From the NCBI RefSeq assembly GCF_004785955.1, contig NZ_SJER01000004.1, positions 1 through 64,000 on the forward strand: 64,000 nt of DNA, written 5' to 3'. Numbering within the stretch: position 1 is the first letter of the stretch; each line of letters starts with the position of its first letter. The translations under genes were made by a program, and so were the position numbers. The DNA is from Halostella litorea (GTDB lineage Archaea > Halobacteriota > Halobacteria > Halobacteriales > Natronoarchaeaceae). Below, piece after piece: positions 1 to 8,148 of this stretch. Under the pieces are notes generated by a model. That model made no database searches. It was not told the DNA's origin and worked only from the letters and a program-made list of their open reading frames with translations.

Positions 1-126
1 GTGCTGCTCGATGACGTGCTCGGGAACGCTCCCCGTCTCGTAGAGGAGTCGCCCTACGAGTGTGCTCTTGCCGTGGTCGACGTGGCCGATGATGGCCAGG
101 TTCTGGTGCGGTTTGTCTTCGCTCAT
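1..126 (-). CDS. tuf: Translation elongation factor EF-1 alpha (N-terminal part)
   Basis: The first 42 codons of a gene that runs off the left edge. The start is [20 protein letters not shown], containing the P-loop GHVDHGKST of translational GTPases, and the following residues [19 protein letters not shown] match archaeal EF-1 alpha. The protein delivers aminoacyl-tRNA to the ribosome as a GTP complex in the cytoplasm. The ATG at 126 is the only plausible start. A TATA-like element (CCTAAAAC on the minus strand, near 147-155) lies about 28 nt upstream, so the mRNA is probably leaderless. Only the switch I-proximal N-terminus is visible, so the family rests on the P-loop region, which is very distinctive. 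Confidence 0.93.
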   Translation of the reverse strand, partial: MSEDKPHQNLAIIGHVDHGKSTLVGRLLYETGSVPEHVIEQH

Positions 127-431
127 TAGCCGAACCGTGTTTTGCTGTTTTAGGCAACACCCTTAGTGTTTGGGTTCTATGGGTAACACCACACATGGGA
201 TACCAATCCGATGTCGACCGGAGCGACCGAATTCGCGTCACCGAGATCCAGGTGACGGCAATTCGATGATGCAGTACCCGAGTGTCTTTGTACAGGCTCG
301 ATGCGCTCTGGTTCGTGGGAATTCACCGTCCTAAGTCGGGGGTTTCGAGTAATCTAACGGCTAACCGGGACCCGGACGAACGGCGGTATATGACTCAGGA
401 GAGCCTTGCCTCCTGCAGGCGGGAACAGTAG
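127..431. other. Gene-free stretch upstream of EF-1 alpha
   Basis: About 305 nt between the EF-1 alpha start and the end of the next minus-strand gene. Its left end holds the EF-1 alpha promoter (TATA-like element near 147-155). I see no tRNA cloverleaf, no convincing small gene and no long inverted repeat in the rest. Confidence 0.5.
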
Positions 432-1097
432 TTACTGGTTGATCTGCGGATCTATTCCGGTCGTATCGACGACATTCGAGAGACGTGGGTTCGGGGAGAT
501 CCGCTGTGCCGACTGGTCGTATTCGACCAGATCGACAGCGGCTAACTGTGGAAGGTCACGATGATGCAGCGTAATGCGAAGGGTTCGTTTTGCGTTGTAG
601 GACGTGGGTCGCGGGCCTAATCGTCGCTTCGTAAGTATGGTAGTGAGAGTCCCCAGGCTGATTCTGCCCGGAGCGGCCACGAGGCATTCCGCTAACTCCT
701 GCCGACGGGGATGGCTGAGGAGAACGCTGATCGGCTCCCAGAGGGGATGCTCGGGCTCTCGTAAGTCCGGGAGCGACATTCCCAGCGAATTAGTCGGTAA
801 GGGGTCAGCGGCGATGACCCCATCGGACTGCCGGTCGATACATTCGGCCGCCTCCAATTTCGGCAATATCCGGTGGGTGAGGTCTATCCGGATCGAGTGA
901 CGGTCCGAGCCCGGAATTTCCGTTGATTCACCGTCGGACTCCCGTTCCGTGAGGTGGCTGGTGAGTTCCTGGAGTGGGACGGGACTCGATCGGTTGACGA
1001 GAGTCGCGAGCACGCGTCGATACCGCAAATCACCTAGTACCGTGGATAACGTCTCCTGGTCACCCCCTCTCGTCGGCGCTTCGGGTCGGTGATTCAT
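432..1097 (-). CDS. Tandem DUF7344-type winged-helix protein
   Basis: A 221-residue protein made of two copies of the haloarchaeal DUF7344 fold. Each copy has a basic N-terminal helix (around residues 22-35 RYRRVLATL and 127-140 HPRRQELAECL), a central segment, and a closing stretch of the form LxHRxLPxLxAxxxI/V (around 75-85 and 180-190, the second ending DLVEYD). DUF7344 proteins are predicted DNA-binding regulators; no target is known here. Most relatives carry one copy, so the internal duplication could give an intramolecular dimer. I chose the ATG at 1097 rather than the upstream TTG at 1139, because a TATA element (ATATAT, 1139-1144) sits just upstream and would be inside the longer reading. 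Confidence 0.7.
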   Translation of the reverse strand: MNHRPEAPTRGGDQETLSTVLGDLRYRRVLATLVNRSSPVPLQELTSHLTERESDGESTEIPGSDRHSIRIDLTHRILPKLEAAECIDRQSDGVIAADPLPTNSLGMSLPDLREPEHPLWEPISVLLSHPRRQELAECLVAAPGRISLGTLTTILTKRRLGPRPTSYNAKRTLRITLHHRDLPQLAAVDLVEYDQSAQRISPNPRLSNVVDTTGIDPQINQ

Positions 1098-1138
1098 ACT
1101 ACCACCCTGACCAGGGAGCGTGATAGTTTGACGCACCA

Positions 1139-1144
1139 ATATAT
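1139..1144 (-). promoter_or_regulatory. TATA element before the DUF7344 gene
   Basis: ATATAT in GC-rich surroundings, about 44 nt before the ATG at 1097. Transcription would start near 1112, giving a leader of about 15 nt. Confidence 0.45.
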
Positions 1145-1166
1145 GTGACCGCCGGGGGAGAAGCTT

Positions 1167-3458
1167 TCAGAGTTCCTCAAATATCACTTCGAGAAGCTTG
1201 CTTTGGGCCTTCCGGACGTGCTGGTGATACGTGGAGGCATCGATATTTAGTGAGTCGGCTATCTCCCCGCCGGTTCGATGCCGGGGGCTGTTGAAAAACC
1301 CTCCAAAGTATCCTGCTTCGATGGCGACTCGCTGGCGTTCAGTGAGGTCGTCGGTGAGTAGATTGACCAGATCCTGTAGCGAAGGGGCCGACCGAGTCAC
1401 CTGCTGTTGTCGCACGAGCCTGCCGGCGGGGTACGTCTCCTGCACTCTCCCGATGACCGACCGGACATCTATCCCCGGTGGTAACTGGATCGTCGCGCTG
1501 AAGGCTCCGTTCTCGATTCGTCCCTGCTTGAAGTTGCCTCTGTGGTCCGCGATAGCCGAAGTGAGTGGGGCAGCCGAGAGGTGCTGTTCGAACCGAACTA
1601 CACCGTCCGTCTCATAGAACGTCTGAAGGTCCTTCCAGCCCTGGAGCCGTTCACTTAGCCCTTCGAGAACCGGTATGGCGCCTTCGGGGAGTCGTCCATA
1701 CATCAGATACTCGTTTCCGCCCAGTGGCGTCATCCGCTCGATGGTGATGGTGCCTGCCGTTGGTGGGACGTCCTCCGTGTCGAACAGGTCCGGGATCTGT
1801 AGTTCGAGTTCGATAACTTCCTCGCTGATGAGTGCCCGTTTGTGGTCTACCGCAGCGATCGCGTGGCCGATGACGTCGCTGAGTTGGCCGATGACTTCCC
1901 GCTCCGCCTCGGCAAAGGCATCCGGCCGTTCCGAACCCACACCGAGAACCCCATAGAGCACGCCCTGATGGAGGATCGGGATGATCGCGAGTGAACTGTA
2001 ATCGAACTGGCTCGCATGGTCCCGTAACGCGCCGGAACTCAGCTCCTGTCGGGCGTTCTGGATGACCTGCATCCGCTTGGTGTCGATGGCTTTCCGAACA
2101 GGGCCTTGCTCAGTAGACTCGGCCAGCGTCCGTACGGGCGGGACGTCGTCGTTTTCGCCAGCGCACCCCGACCACACTCGCGTTTCCAGATCGTGGGCCG
2201 AATCGAGCGACCCGACCCAGGCGAATCGATACGAACCGGAGTCGGCCAATCGGTCACAGACCACTTGCTCGATCTCCGTACGGGTGGATTGCTCGATGAC
2301 CGCCGTGGTGATACCACGTACGACGTTGTTCAATTCGTCGAGCGCGGCGAGTTGCTCACGTTGCCGTTCCAGGTCCCGCTCGTACTGCCGGCGCTCGGAG
2401 ATGTCCGTTGCCATTAGAATGGCGCCGTCGAACTCGCCGTCCCGGTGCACTGGGACCGCACGCCCGGTGAAGTAGGCCTCCTTTCCGTAGATCGATTCGA
2501 ACGGGAACGAAAACTCGATCGTTTCGCTATGCTTGAGGCTCTTGAAGAGATCCGACTGCCCCGTCTCGACGATCGGCGGGAGTTCGCTGATGTCCAGACC
2601 GATCGCGGCCGACGATTCCTTCTCATCAGGGAGACCGATTATCTCCTCAGCCCGCGGGTTCTCGTAGGTGATTCGAAGCTCTTCGTCAAGGCGAAACATC
2701 CCGAACGGGGCGTTTTCGACCAGTTCCTCGTTGAATTCACGCGCCTCACGGAGCTGTCGTTCGTTCTCCTTGCGGTCCGTGATGTCACGGACGACACAGA
2801 TGATGCCACCGGATTCGGAGGCCATCAGCGATATCTCCTGGGGAAACGTCGTGCCGTCCTGTTTCTTCCCGGTGGCTTCACCGCGCCAAGCGCCGTCTTC
2901 GGAAAGCGCCGGAATGATCTCGTCTTGGAACCGTGAGTACTCCTCGTCCGAGTAACACATCTTCCAGTGTTCCCCGAGAAACACATCCGGGTCGTCATAG
3001 CCGTACACGTCCGCGTGGGCCTGGTTCACGTAGAGGTACTCCCCGGATTCGCTGACGATGCCCAGGCCATCGATCAGCGACTCCAGCGTCTGTGACTGCC
3101 ACCGAGAGTGATTTTCCCCCGTCGATCCGTCGGCTGGTTCAACCGCTAAACGATGGCCATCTGAGGTATCATCCGCTTGGCTCTCCGTCTCCGACCTCGG
3201 CTGAGTCTCCTGATCGTGATCGCCTTGGGAACTCGCATCAGCGGAGTTTCGCCACCAAACCCGGGACCCGGACCCGGCCTTTTTCGTTTCGAGTCGGCCC
3301 CGTTCGGCCAGTTTTTCCAGTCGTTTGTGAATAGTTCGACGCTCCGCGTCGAGAGTTTGAGCCACTTCCGGGGTCGTGAGCGGTTCGTACTGGTCGTCGC
3401 GTTCGTCGAAGACGGCCAAGGTTTCGGCGTAGATATCCCGCCGCGATCCGGAGGCCAT
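1167..3458 (-). CDS. Bat-type regulator: HTH, two PAS, GAF, HTH-10
   Basis: A 763-residue cytoplasmic sensor-regulator. In order: an N-terminal winged helix (about residues 8-65, with TPEVAQTLDAERRTIHKRLEKL), a PAS domain (about 120-235, closing in VVRDITDRKE), a second PAS domain (about 240-355, closing in ATDISERRQ), a GAF domain (about 365-520), and a C-terminal bacterio-opsin-activator region with HTH-10 (last 55 residues, LTERQRVAIEAGYF). This is the architecture of the haloarchaeal Bat family, which senses light, redox or small ligands and controls transcription. The N-terminal winged helix is an additional DNA-binding module. The start at 3458 (MASGSRRD) is preferred over an ATG eight codons upstream. 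No adjacent opsin or carotenoid gene is present, so its regulon cannot be read from context. Confidence 0.85.
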   Translation of the reverse strand: MASGSRRDIYAETLAVFDERDDQYEPLTTPEVAQTLDAERRTIHKRLEKLAERGRLETKKAGSGSRVWWRNSADASSQGDHDQETQPRSETESQADDTSDGHRLAVEPADGSTGENHSRWQSQTLESLIDGLGIVSESGEYLYVNQAHADVYGYDDPDVFLGEHWKMCYSDEEYSRFQDEIIPALSEDGAWRGEATGKKQDGTTFPQEISLMASESGGIICVVRDITDRKENERQLREAREFNEELVENAPFGMFRLDEELRITYENPRAEEIIGLPDEKESSAAIGLDISELPPIVETGQSDLFKSLKHSETIEFSFPFESIYGKEAYFTGRAVPVHRDGEFDGAILMATDISERRQYERDLERQREQLAALDELNNVVRGITTAVIEQSTRTEIEQVVCDRLADSGSYRFAWVGSLDSAHDLETRVWSGCAGENDDVPPVRTLAESTEQGPVRKAIDTKRMQVIQNARQELSSGALRDHASQFDYSSLAIIPILHQGVLYGVLGVGSERPDAFAEAEREVIGQLSDVIGHAIAAVDHKRALISEEVIELELQIPDLFDTEDVPPTAGTITIERMTPLGGNEYLMYGRLPEGAIPVLEGLSERLQGWKDLQTFYETDGVVRFEQHLSAAPLTSAIADHRGNFKQGRIENGAFSATIQLPPGIDVRSVIGRVQETYPAGRLVRQQQVTRSAPSLQDLVNLLTDDLTERQRVAIEAGYFGGFFNSPRHRTGGEIADSLNIDASTYHQHVRKAQSKLLEVIFEEL

Positions 3459-3651
3459 ACGTGTAACGAGATAGCATTGCACATAGTTCCGTCGGCGGAA
3501 CTACCTCTGAGATGGCGACACTCGATTCGACGACGCATTCGGCAGTTCCGGTGGAGACGGCCATCTCGTAGGCCCAGTAGGGGACGTCGATCCTGTGAAG
3601 ATCCTCGGTCACTTCGACCACAGGAGATTCGTAGTCCGCAACCCGTCCCCG

Positions 3652-4224
3652 TCAGACCAGCAACTGGATGTCGGCGTCCGCCATGTCCCGCAGGGCCGTC
3701 GCGGCTCCGACGCCGGTGGTGACGCCGTCGTAGAAGTCACCTTCGTCGTAGTCCAGCAGGTCGATGGTCATCTGACAGGCCTGGAACTCCACGCCCATCT
3801 CGAGGCTCGTCTCGACGAGTTCCTCGACGGACGCGGTGTCGTTGTCCGCGATCCGTCGTTCCATCATCTTTGTCGTCACGCGGTCCATGCCGGGGAGCGC
3901 TGCGACCGCGTTCGGCACCGGCACGTTGGGGTTGCCGACGGAACTCAGCTTGAGGTCCTTCGAGCGCTCCTCGTGGAGGATATCCAGCCCCCAGAACGTG
4001 TGGAAGACGGTCACCTCGTAGCCGAACGCGGCGGCGGTGCTGGCGAGGATCAGCGGGGGATACGCCATGTCGAGGGTTCCCTTCGTCGCGATGATGCTCA
4101 CCTTCCTCGTGTCGTCCCCGCCGGTGGCTGCGTCGAGCGCGTCCTCGAGTTCGTCGACGCGTGCGGCCAGTTCCGCTCGGGAGGGCACCTCGTCGGCCGC
4201 CGCGTCGGGTGTGTCGGCGCTCAT
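3652..4224 (-). CDS. dsrE2: DsrE2-like sulfur carrier protein
   Basis: A 190-residue protein of the DsrE/DsrF/DrsH-like family. A short acidic helix (residues 15-35) precedes the alpha/beta DsrE fold (41-190), with VSIIATKGTLDMAYPPLILA opening it. Cys150 in QACQMTIDLL is the only cysteine and sits where DsrE2 proteins carry their reactive sulfur-binding residue. The gene starts 2 nt after the stop of tusA and lies opposite a rhodanese gene, reproducing the rhd-tusA-dsrE2 set known from sulfur oxidisers and sulfur-trafficking bacteria. A role in persulfide transfer between TusA and a partner is therefore likely; the final acceptor is not evident. Confidence 0.82.
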   Translation of the reverse strand: MSADTPDAAADEVPSRAELAARVDELEDALDAATGGDDTRKVSIIATKGTLDMAYPPLILASTAAAFGYEVTVFHTFWGLDILHEERSKDLKLSSVGNPNVPVPNAVAALPGMDRVTTKMMERRIADNDTASVEELVETSLEMGVEFQACQMTIDLLDYDEGDFYDGVTTGVGAATALRDMADADIQLLV

Positions 4225-4226
4225 CG

Positions 4227-4472
4227 TCACGCCGTCTTGCGAACGTAGTGGGTGTACACGTCGTCGCCCTCCGCCTGGTCGAGTAGTTCGACGCCCTCCG
4301 TTCCGGCCGCCCACCCGTCGATGTCGCTCACGCTGCCGGGGTCGGTCGCCAGCACTTCGAGGACGTCGCCGGCGGCCAGGTCGTCGATGGCGGCCTTCGC
4401 CTTCACCACGGGCATGGGACACGATGCGCCTTTCACGTCGAGCGTCTCCGCGATATCGAATTCGGTGCTCAT
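4227..4472 (-). CDS. tusA: TusA-family sulfur carrier
   Basis: An 81-residue TusA/SirA-like protein. The hallmark CPMP motif (Cys18) follows a short beta strand (LDVKGAS), as in E. coli TusA, where this cysteine carries a persulfide. I start at the ATG at 4472 rather than 14 codons upstream, because this gives the usual short N-terminus. It is the first gene of a two-gene minus-strand unit with dsrE2, divergent from the rhodanese-MBL operon. Two other TusA-like genes in this window (42867-43133 and 50358-50609) belong to a visibly different subgroup. Confidence 0.88.
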   Translation of the reverse strand: MSTEFDIAETLDVKGASCPMPVVKAKAAIDDLAAGDVLEVLATDPGSVSDIDGWAAGTEGVELLDQAEGDDVYTHYVRKTA

Positions 4473-4720
4473 TGGGTATCCGCTCCGTGTGTCTGTATTG
4501 GAGCTACCGCACAATATCCTACACTCGGTTAAAAGATTGTTGGTTCTTGTGCTTACTACAAATCACTACATCGCCTTCATTGGATAAATAAGCGTCTAAA
4601 ACGGCTATATTGGCGTTATATGGTATCGAACCGTGTTTCAACACCAGTTAGTATTGCTCTTCAAAGGAAATACTATGAAAACGCTTTTGTGCGGTCGACC
4701 GGTAGAGGCGACCACACGAC

Positions 4721-5914
4721 ATGAACGCCGACGACTTCCCGACGCCGGACGTCGCCGTGGAAACGGTCGATCCGGAATCGCTGAAGGACCGCATCGACGC
4801 CGGAGAGGCGGTCACGCTTCTCGACGCGCGCATGGGGTCCGACTACGACGAGTGGCACATCGACGACGAGAGCGTCACGTCGATCAACGTCCCGTACTAC
4901 GAGTTCCTCGAGGACGGGATCGACGAGGACGTCCTCGAGCGCGTCCCGAACGACCGCGAGGTGACCGTCGTCTGTGCGAAGGGCGGTGCCAGCGAGTACG
5001 TTGCTGGCACGCTCGCGGAACGCGGCTACGACGTGGACCACCTTGAGGGCGGGATGAACGGCTGGGCGAGCATCTACGAGGCCGTCGAAGTCACCGGCTA
5101 CGACGGTGCCGGCACGCTCCTGCAGTACCAGCGGCCCTCCTCGGGTTGTCTGGGCTATCTCCTCTACGACGGCGGCGACGCCGCGATCATCGACCCGCTG
5201 CGGGCGTTCACCGAGCGCTATCTGCAAGACGCCACCGACCTTGGCGTCGACCTCCGGTACGCGCTGGACACGCACGTCCACGCCGACCACGTCTCGGGGG
5301 TGCGGGACCTGGCCGACGAAGGCGTCGAGGGCGTCGTCCCCGAAGCGGCCGTCGACCGCGGCGTCACGTACGCGGACGACCTGACCACCGCCGAGGACGG
5401 CTACACGTTCCAGGTCGGCGACGCCACCATCGAGGCAGTCTACACGCCGGGGCACACCACGGGGATGACGTCCTACCTCGTCGACGGCAGCCTGCTTGCG
5501 ACCGGCGACGGCCTCTTCGTCGAGAGCGTCGCCCGCCCCGACCTGGAGGAGGGCAACGAGGGAGCGCCCGACGCGGCGCGACGGCTCTACGAGTCGCTGC
5601 AGGAGCGCGTGCTGGCGCTGCCCGACGACACGCTGGTCGGCGGCGCGCACTTCAGCGACGCCGCCGACCCGGCCGCCGACGGCACCTACACCGCGCCCAT
5701 CGGCGACCTCGTCGAGGAGATGGACGCGCTCACGATGACCGAGTACGAGTTCGTCGACGCCGTGCTCGCGGACATGCCGCCGCGGCCGGCCAACTACGAG
5801 GAGATCATCGCGACGAACCTCGGTCGGAACGCCGTCGACGACGAGGCGGCGTTCGCGCTCGAACTCGGCCCGAACAACTGCGCGGCGAGCCGGGACTCGC
5901 TCGCGGATGACTGA
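4721..5914 (+). CDS. Rhodanese and metallo-beta-lactamase fusion (persulfide dioxygenase-like)
   Basis: A 397-residue fusion. Residues 10-125 form a rhodanese domain with active-site loop CAKGGAS (Cys85). Residues 130-397 form a metallo-beta-lactamase domain with HVHADH (185-190), the metal ligand His245 in TPGHTTG, the bridging Asp263 in TGDG, and a late His310 in GGAHFSD. This combination is typical of persulfide dioxygenase (ETHE1/Blh) or related sulfur hydrolases. The usual order in bacterial fusions is MBL then rhodanese; here the rhodanese comes first. It heads an operon with two YeeE/YedE permeases and a PiT-type permease, and is divergent from tusA-dsrE2. A role in converting imported sulfane sulfur is likely. 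Confidence 0.85.
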   Translation: MNADDFPTPDVAVETVDPESLKDRIDAGEAVTLLDARMGSDYDEWHIDDESVTSINVPYYEFLEDGIDEDVLERVPNDREVTVVCAKGGASEYVAGTLAERGYDVDHLEGGMNGWASIYEAVEVTGYDGAGTLLQYQRPSSGCLGYLLYDGGDAAIIDPLRAFTERYLQDATDLGVDLRYALDTHVHADHVSGVRDLADEGVEGVVPEAAVDRGVTYADDLTTAEDGYTFQVGDATIEAVYTPGHTTGMTSYLVDGSLLATGDGLFVESVARPDLEEGNEGAPDAARRLYESLQERVLALPDDTLVGGAHFSDAADPAADGTYTAPIGDLVEEMDALTMTEYEFVDAVLADMPPRPANYEEIIATNLGRNAVDDEAAFALELGPNNCAASRDSLADD

Positions 5915-5922
5915 CGACACAG

Positions 5923-6414
5923 ATGGTGACTGACCTAGTCGGACTCCAGGTCGTCGCCGAACTGTTCCCGAACGGCGTCAGCCGGTACGCCGTCGGTGGG
6001 TTACTCGTGGGGCTCGGCACCGTCCTCATCTACCTCGGGACGGGGATTCACGCGGGGGCGAGCACGTTCCTGGAGTCGACGCTGTCGTACGTCTCGGACC
6101 GGTCGCGGTTCCAGCAGTACGTCGCCTCGCGGGACTGGCGGCTCGTGTTCACGCTCGGCATCGTTCTCGGCGCGGGCGTCTACGCCGTCGTCTACCAGGG
6201 CGGGGCGTGGACGACGGACGTGCAGCCGTGGCGGCTCCTGGTGGGCGGGTTCTTCGTCGGCGTCGGGACGCGCGTCGGCAAGGGCTGTACGTCCGGCCAC
6301 GGCATCTGCGGCGTCGGGTCGGCCTCGAAGACGTCAGTCGTCGGCGTCGTGACGTTTCTCGCGGTGGCTATCGTCACCGCACAGGTCGTCGCCGCACTCG
6401 GGGCGAGTCCGTAG
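5923..6414 (+). CDS. YeeE/YedE permease, first half-size subunit
   Basis: A 163-residue membrane protein of the YeeE/YedE (DUF395, sulfur transport) family with about four transmembrane segments. It carries the motif RVGKGCTSGHGICGVG, with cysteines that in the TsuA thiosulfate transporter lie on the substrate path. TsuA-type proteins are about twice this length, so this gene and the next appear to be the two halves of one transporter. Start 8 nt after the rhodanese-MBL stop; its stop abuts the next ATG. Likely imports thiosulfate or a related sulfur species; substrate is inferred from the family and the sulfur-handling neighbours. Confidence 0.85.
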   Translation: MVTDLVGLQVVAELFPNGVSRYAVGGLLVGLGTVLIYLGTGIHAGASTFLESTLSYVSDRSRFQQYVASRDWRLVFTLGIVLGAGVYAVVYQGGAWTTDVQPWRLLVGGFFVGVGTRVGKGCTSGHGICGVGSASKTSVVGVVTFLAVAIVTAQVVAALGASP

Positions 6415-6873
6415 ATGGCGGACCGCCATCCCCTGTTCGTGCCGCTGGTCCTCGTCGGCGGCCTCGTCTTCGGGTTCGGGCTCGCCTACAGCCACATGGC
6501 GCGCCCGGAGGTCGTGCTGGACTTCCTCCAGTTCGAGGACCTCGGGCTGGTGTTCGTGATGTTCGGCGGGGCGGCCGTCGCAGGATTGACGTTCCTCCTC
6601 GCGCCCCGGCTGCTCGGCCGCGCGCCCCTGACCGGCGACCGCTACGAGCGTCGCCTGAAGCCGTTCGACCGGGACGTGCTCGTCGGCGGCGCGGTCTTCG
6701 GCGTCGGCTGGGGCCTCTCCGGCATCTGTCCCGGGGCAGCCTACGCCAGCCTCGGCGTCGGCAACGTCGCCATCCTGTGGGCCCTCGCCGGGATGTTCCT
6801 CGGCGCGTACCTCCAGGGCTACTGGCGCAGCCGCGACCGGGCCCCCGAGACCGCCCCGTCGGGCGCGGACTGA
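6415..6873 (+). CDS. YeeE/YedE permease, second half-size subunit
   Basis: A 152-residue membrane protein of the same YeeE/YedE (DUF6691-like) family, about four transmembrane segments, with the signature GWGLSGICPGAAYASLG holding the single conserved cysteine. The start codon directly follows the stop of the first half, so the two are surely co-translated. The fused bacterial relative has both cysteine motifs in one chain; here each subunit provides one. Confidence 0.84.
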   Translation: MADRHPLFVPLVLVGGLVFGFGLAYSHMARPEVVLDFLQFEDLGLVFVMFGGAAVAGLTFLLAPRLLGRAPLTGDRYERRLKPFDRDVLVGGAVFGVGWGLSGICPGAAYASLGVGNVAILWALAGMFLGAYLQGYWRSRDRAPETAPSGAD

Positions 6874-6879
6874 CGCCCC

Positions 6880-8061
6880 GTGCCGATGGACCCCGCTCTC
6901 GTCGCCCTCTTCGTCGGTGCCGCGCTCGCCAGCCTGTTCATGGCCTGGGTCATCGGTGCCGGGTCGAGCGGTGCGACCCCGTTTGCCCCCGCCGTTGGAG
7001 CGAACGCCGTGGGGACGATGCGGGCCGCCTTTCTGGTCGGCATCTTCGGGTTCGCCGGCGCCGTCACCCAGGGTAGCAGCGTCTCGGAGGCCGTCGGGAC
7101 CGGGCTCGTCGGCGGGACGAGCATGCCGGTCGCCGGCGTCATCCTCGTGCTGGTGCTGGGTGCCGGACTGATGGCGGTCGGCATCGTCACTGGGTACCCG
7201 ATCGCGACCGCGTTCACCGTGACCGGTGCCGTCATCGGCATCGGCCTCGCGCTCGGCGGGACGCCGGTCTGGCCGAAGTATCGCCAGATCGCCGCCGTCT
7301 GGGTGGCGACCCCGTTCGTCGGCGGCGGGATCGCGTACGTCATCGCGAGTGTTCTCCCGCGCCCCGACGTGCCCGAGCGGTACAGCGTGCCCGCGCTCGT
7401 CGGGGTCGTCGCCGCCGTCCTCGTGAACGTCGAGTTCGGGTTCCTCGGCGGGGGCAGTTCCACCGGGACCGTCCGGGGAGTCGGCCAGGACGTGCTGGCG
7501 GTCGGCGAGTGGGCGTCGGCTGTCGTCGTCACCGGCGGTGCGGCCCTGACCGTCGCCGCCCTGGTCCGGTGGGACGTCGAACGGGACCAGTGCGGGGGGT
7601 TGCAGCGCGTGCTGCTCGCGCTCGGGTCGCTCGTCGCGTTCTCCGCGGGCGGCAGTCAGGTAGGACTCGCGGTCGGGCCGCTGCTTCCCCTCCTCGGCGA
7701 AGTCGGGTCGGCGTCGACGGTCGCGGTGCTGGTCGGCGGCGGTCTGGGGATGCTCGCGGGATCGTGGACGGGTGCCCCCAGGATGATCAAGTCACTCGCA
7801 CGGGACTACTCGTCGCTGGGGCCGCGGCGCGCCATCTCCGCGCTCGTCCCGTCGTTTCTGATCGCACAGCTAGCCGTCCTGCTCGGCGTCCCCGTGTCGT
7901 TCAACGAGATCGTGGTCAGCGCGATCATCGGGAGCGGTGCCGCCGTCGGGGGCCAGGCCGCGGTCGACGCGCGAAAGATCCTCGTGACGCTTTGCGCGTG
8001 GGCCGGGTCGTTCGCGCTCTCGTTCGTGCTCGCGTACGCCGCCGGGAGGCTCCTCCTGTAA
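6880..8061 (+). CDS. PiT-family inorganic anion permease
   Basis: A 393-residue integral membrane protein of the PiT (inorganic phosphate/sulfate permease) family with about ten transmembrane helices and the internal repeat typical of the fold: GATPFAPAVGANAVGTMRAA in the N half and VSAIIGSGAAVGGQAAVDA in the C half. Two starts are possible, GTG at 6880 and ATG at 6886, two codons apart. The gene follows the YeeE pair by 6 nt. PiT members include phosphate transporters and the sulfate permease CysP; its place at the end of a sulfur operon makes sulfate or thiosulfate as reasonable as phosphate. Confidence 0.82.
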   Translation: MPMDPALVALFVGAALASLFMAWVIGAGSSGATPFAPAVGANAVGTMRAAFLVGIFGFAGAVTQGSSVSEAVGTGLVGGTSMPVAGVILVLVLGAGLMAVGIVTGYPIATAFTVTGAVIGIGLALGGTPVWPKYRQIAAVWVATPFVGGGIAYVIASVLPRPDVPERYSVPALVGVVAAVLVNVEFGFLGGGSSTGTVRGVGQDVLAVGEWASAVVVTGGAALTVAALVRWDVERDQCGGLQRVLLALGSLVAFSAGGSQVGLAVGPLLPLLGEVGSASTVAVLVGGGLGMLAGSWTGAPRMIKSLARDYSSLGPRRAISALVPSFLIAQLAVLLGVPVSFNEIVVSAIIGSGAAVGGQAAVDARKILVTLCAWAGSFALSFVLAYAAGRLLL

Positions 8062-8148
8062 CCCGTCGCGGACGGGCTGTTCGCGGGCTTGACCCCCGGA
8101 TGGCGGCCGGCCACGGACGCGGTCACCGTCGCCCGAGCGGGGCGTCGT

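Noticed and set aside
127-431. A tRNA or small RNA near EF-1 alpha
   Set aside because: No TTCRA arm or cloverleaf could be drawn from either strand.
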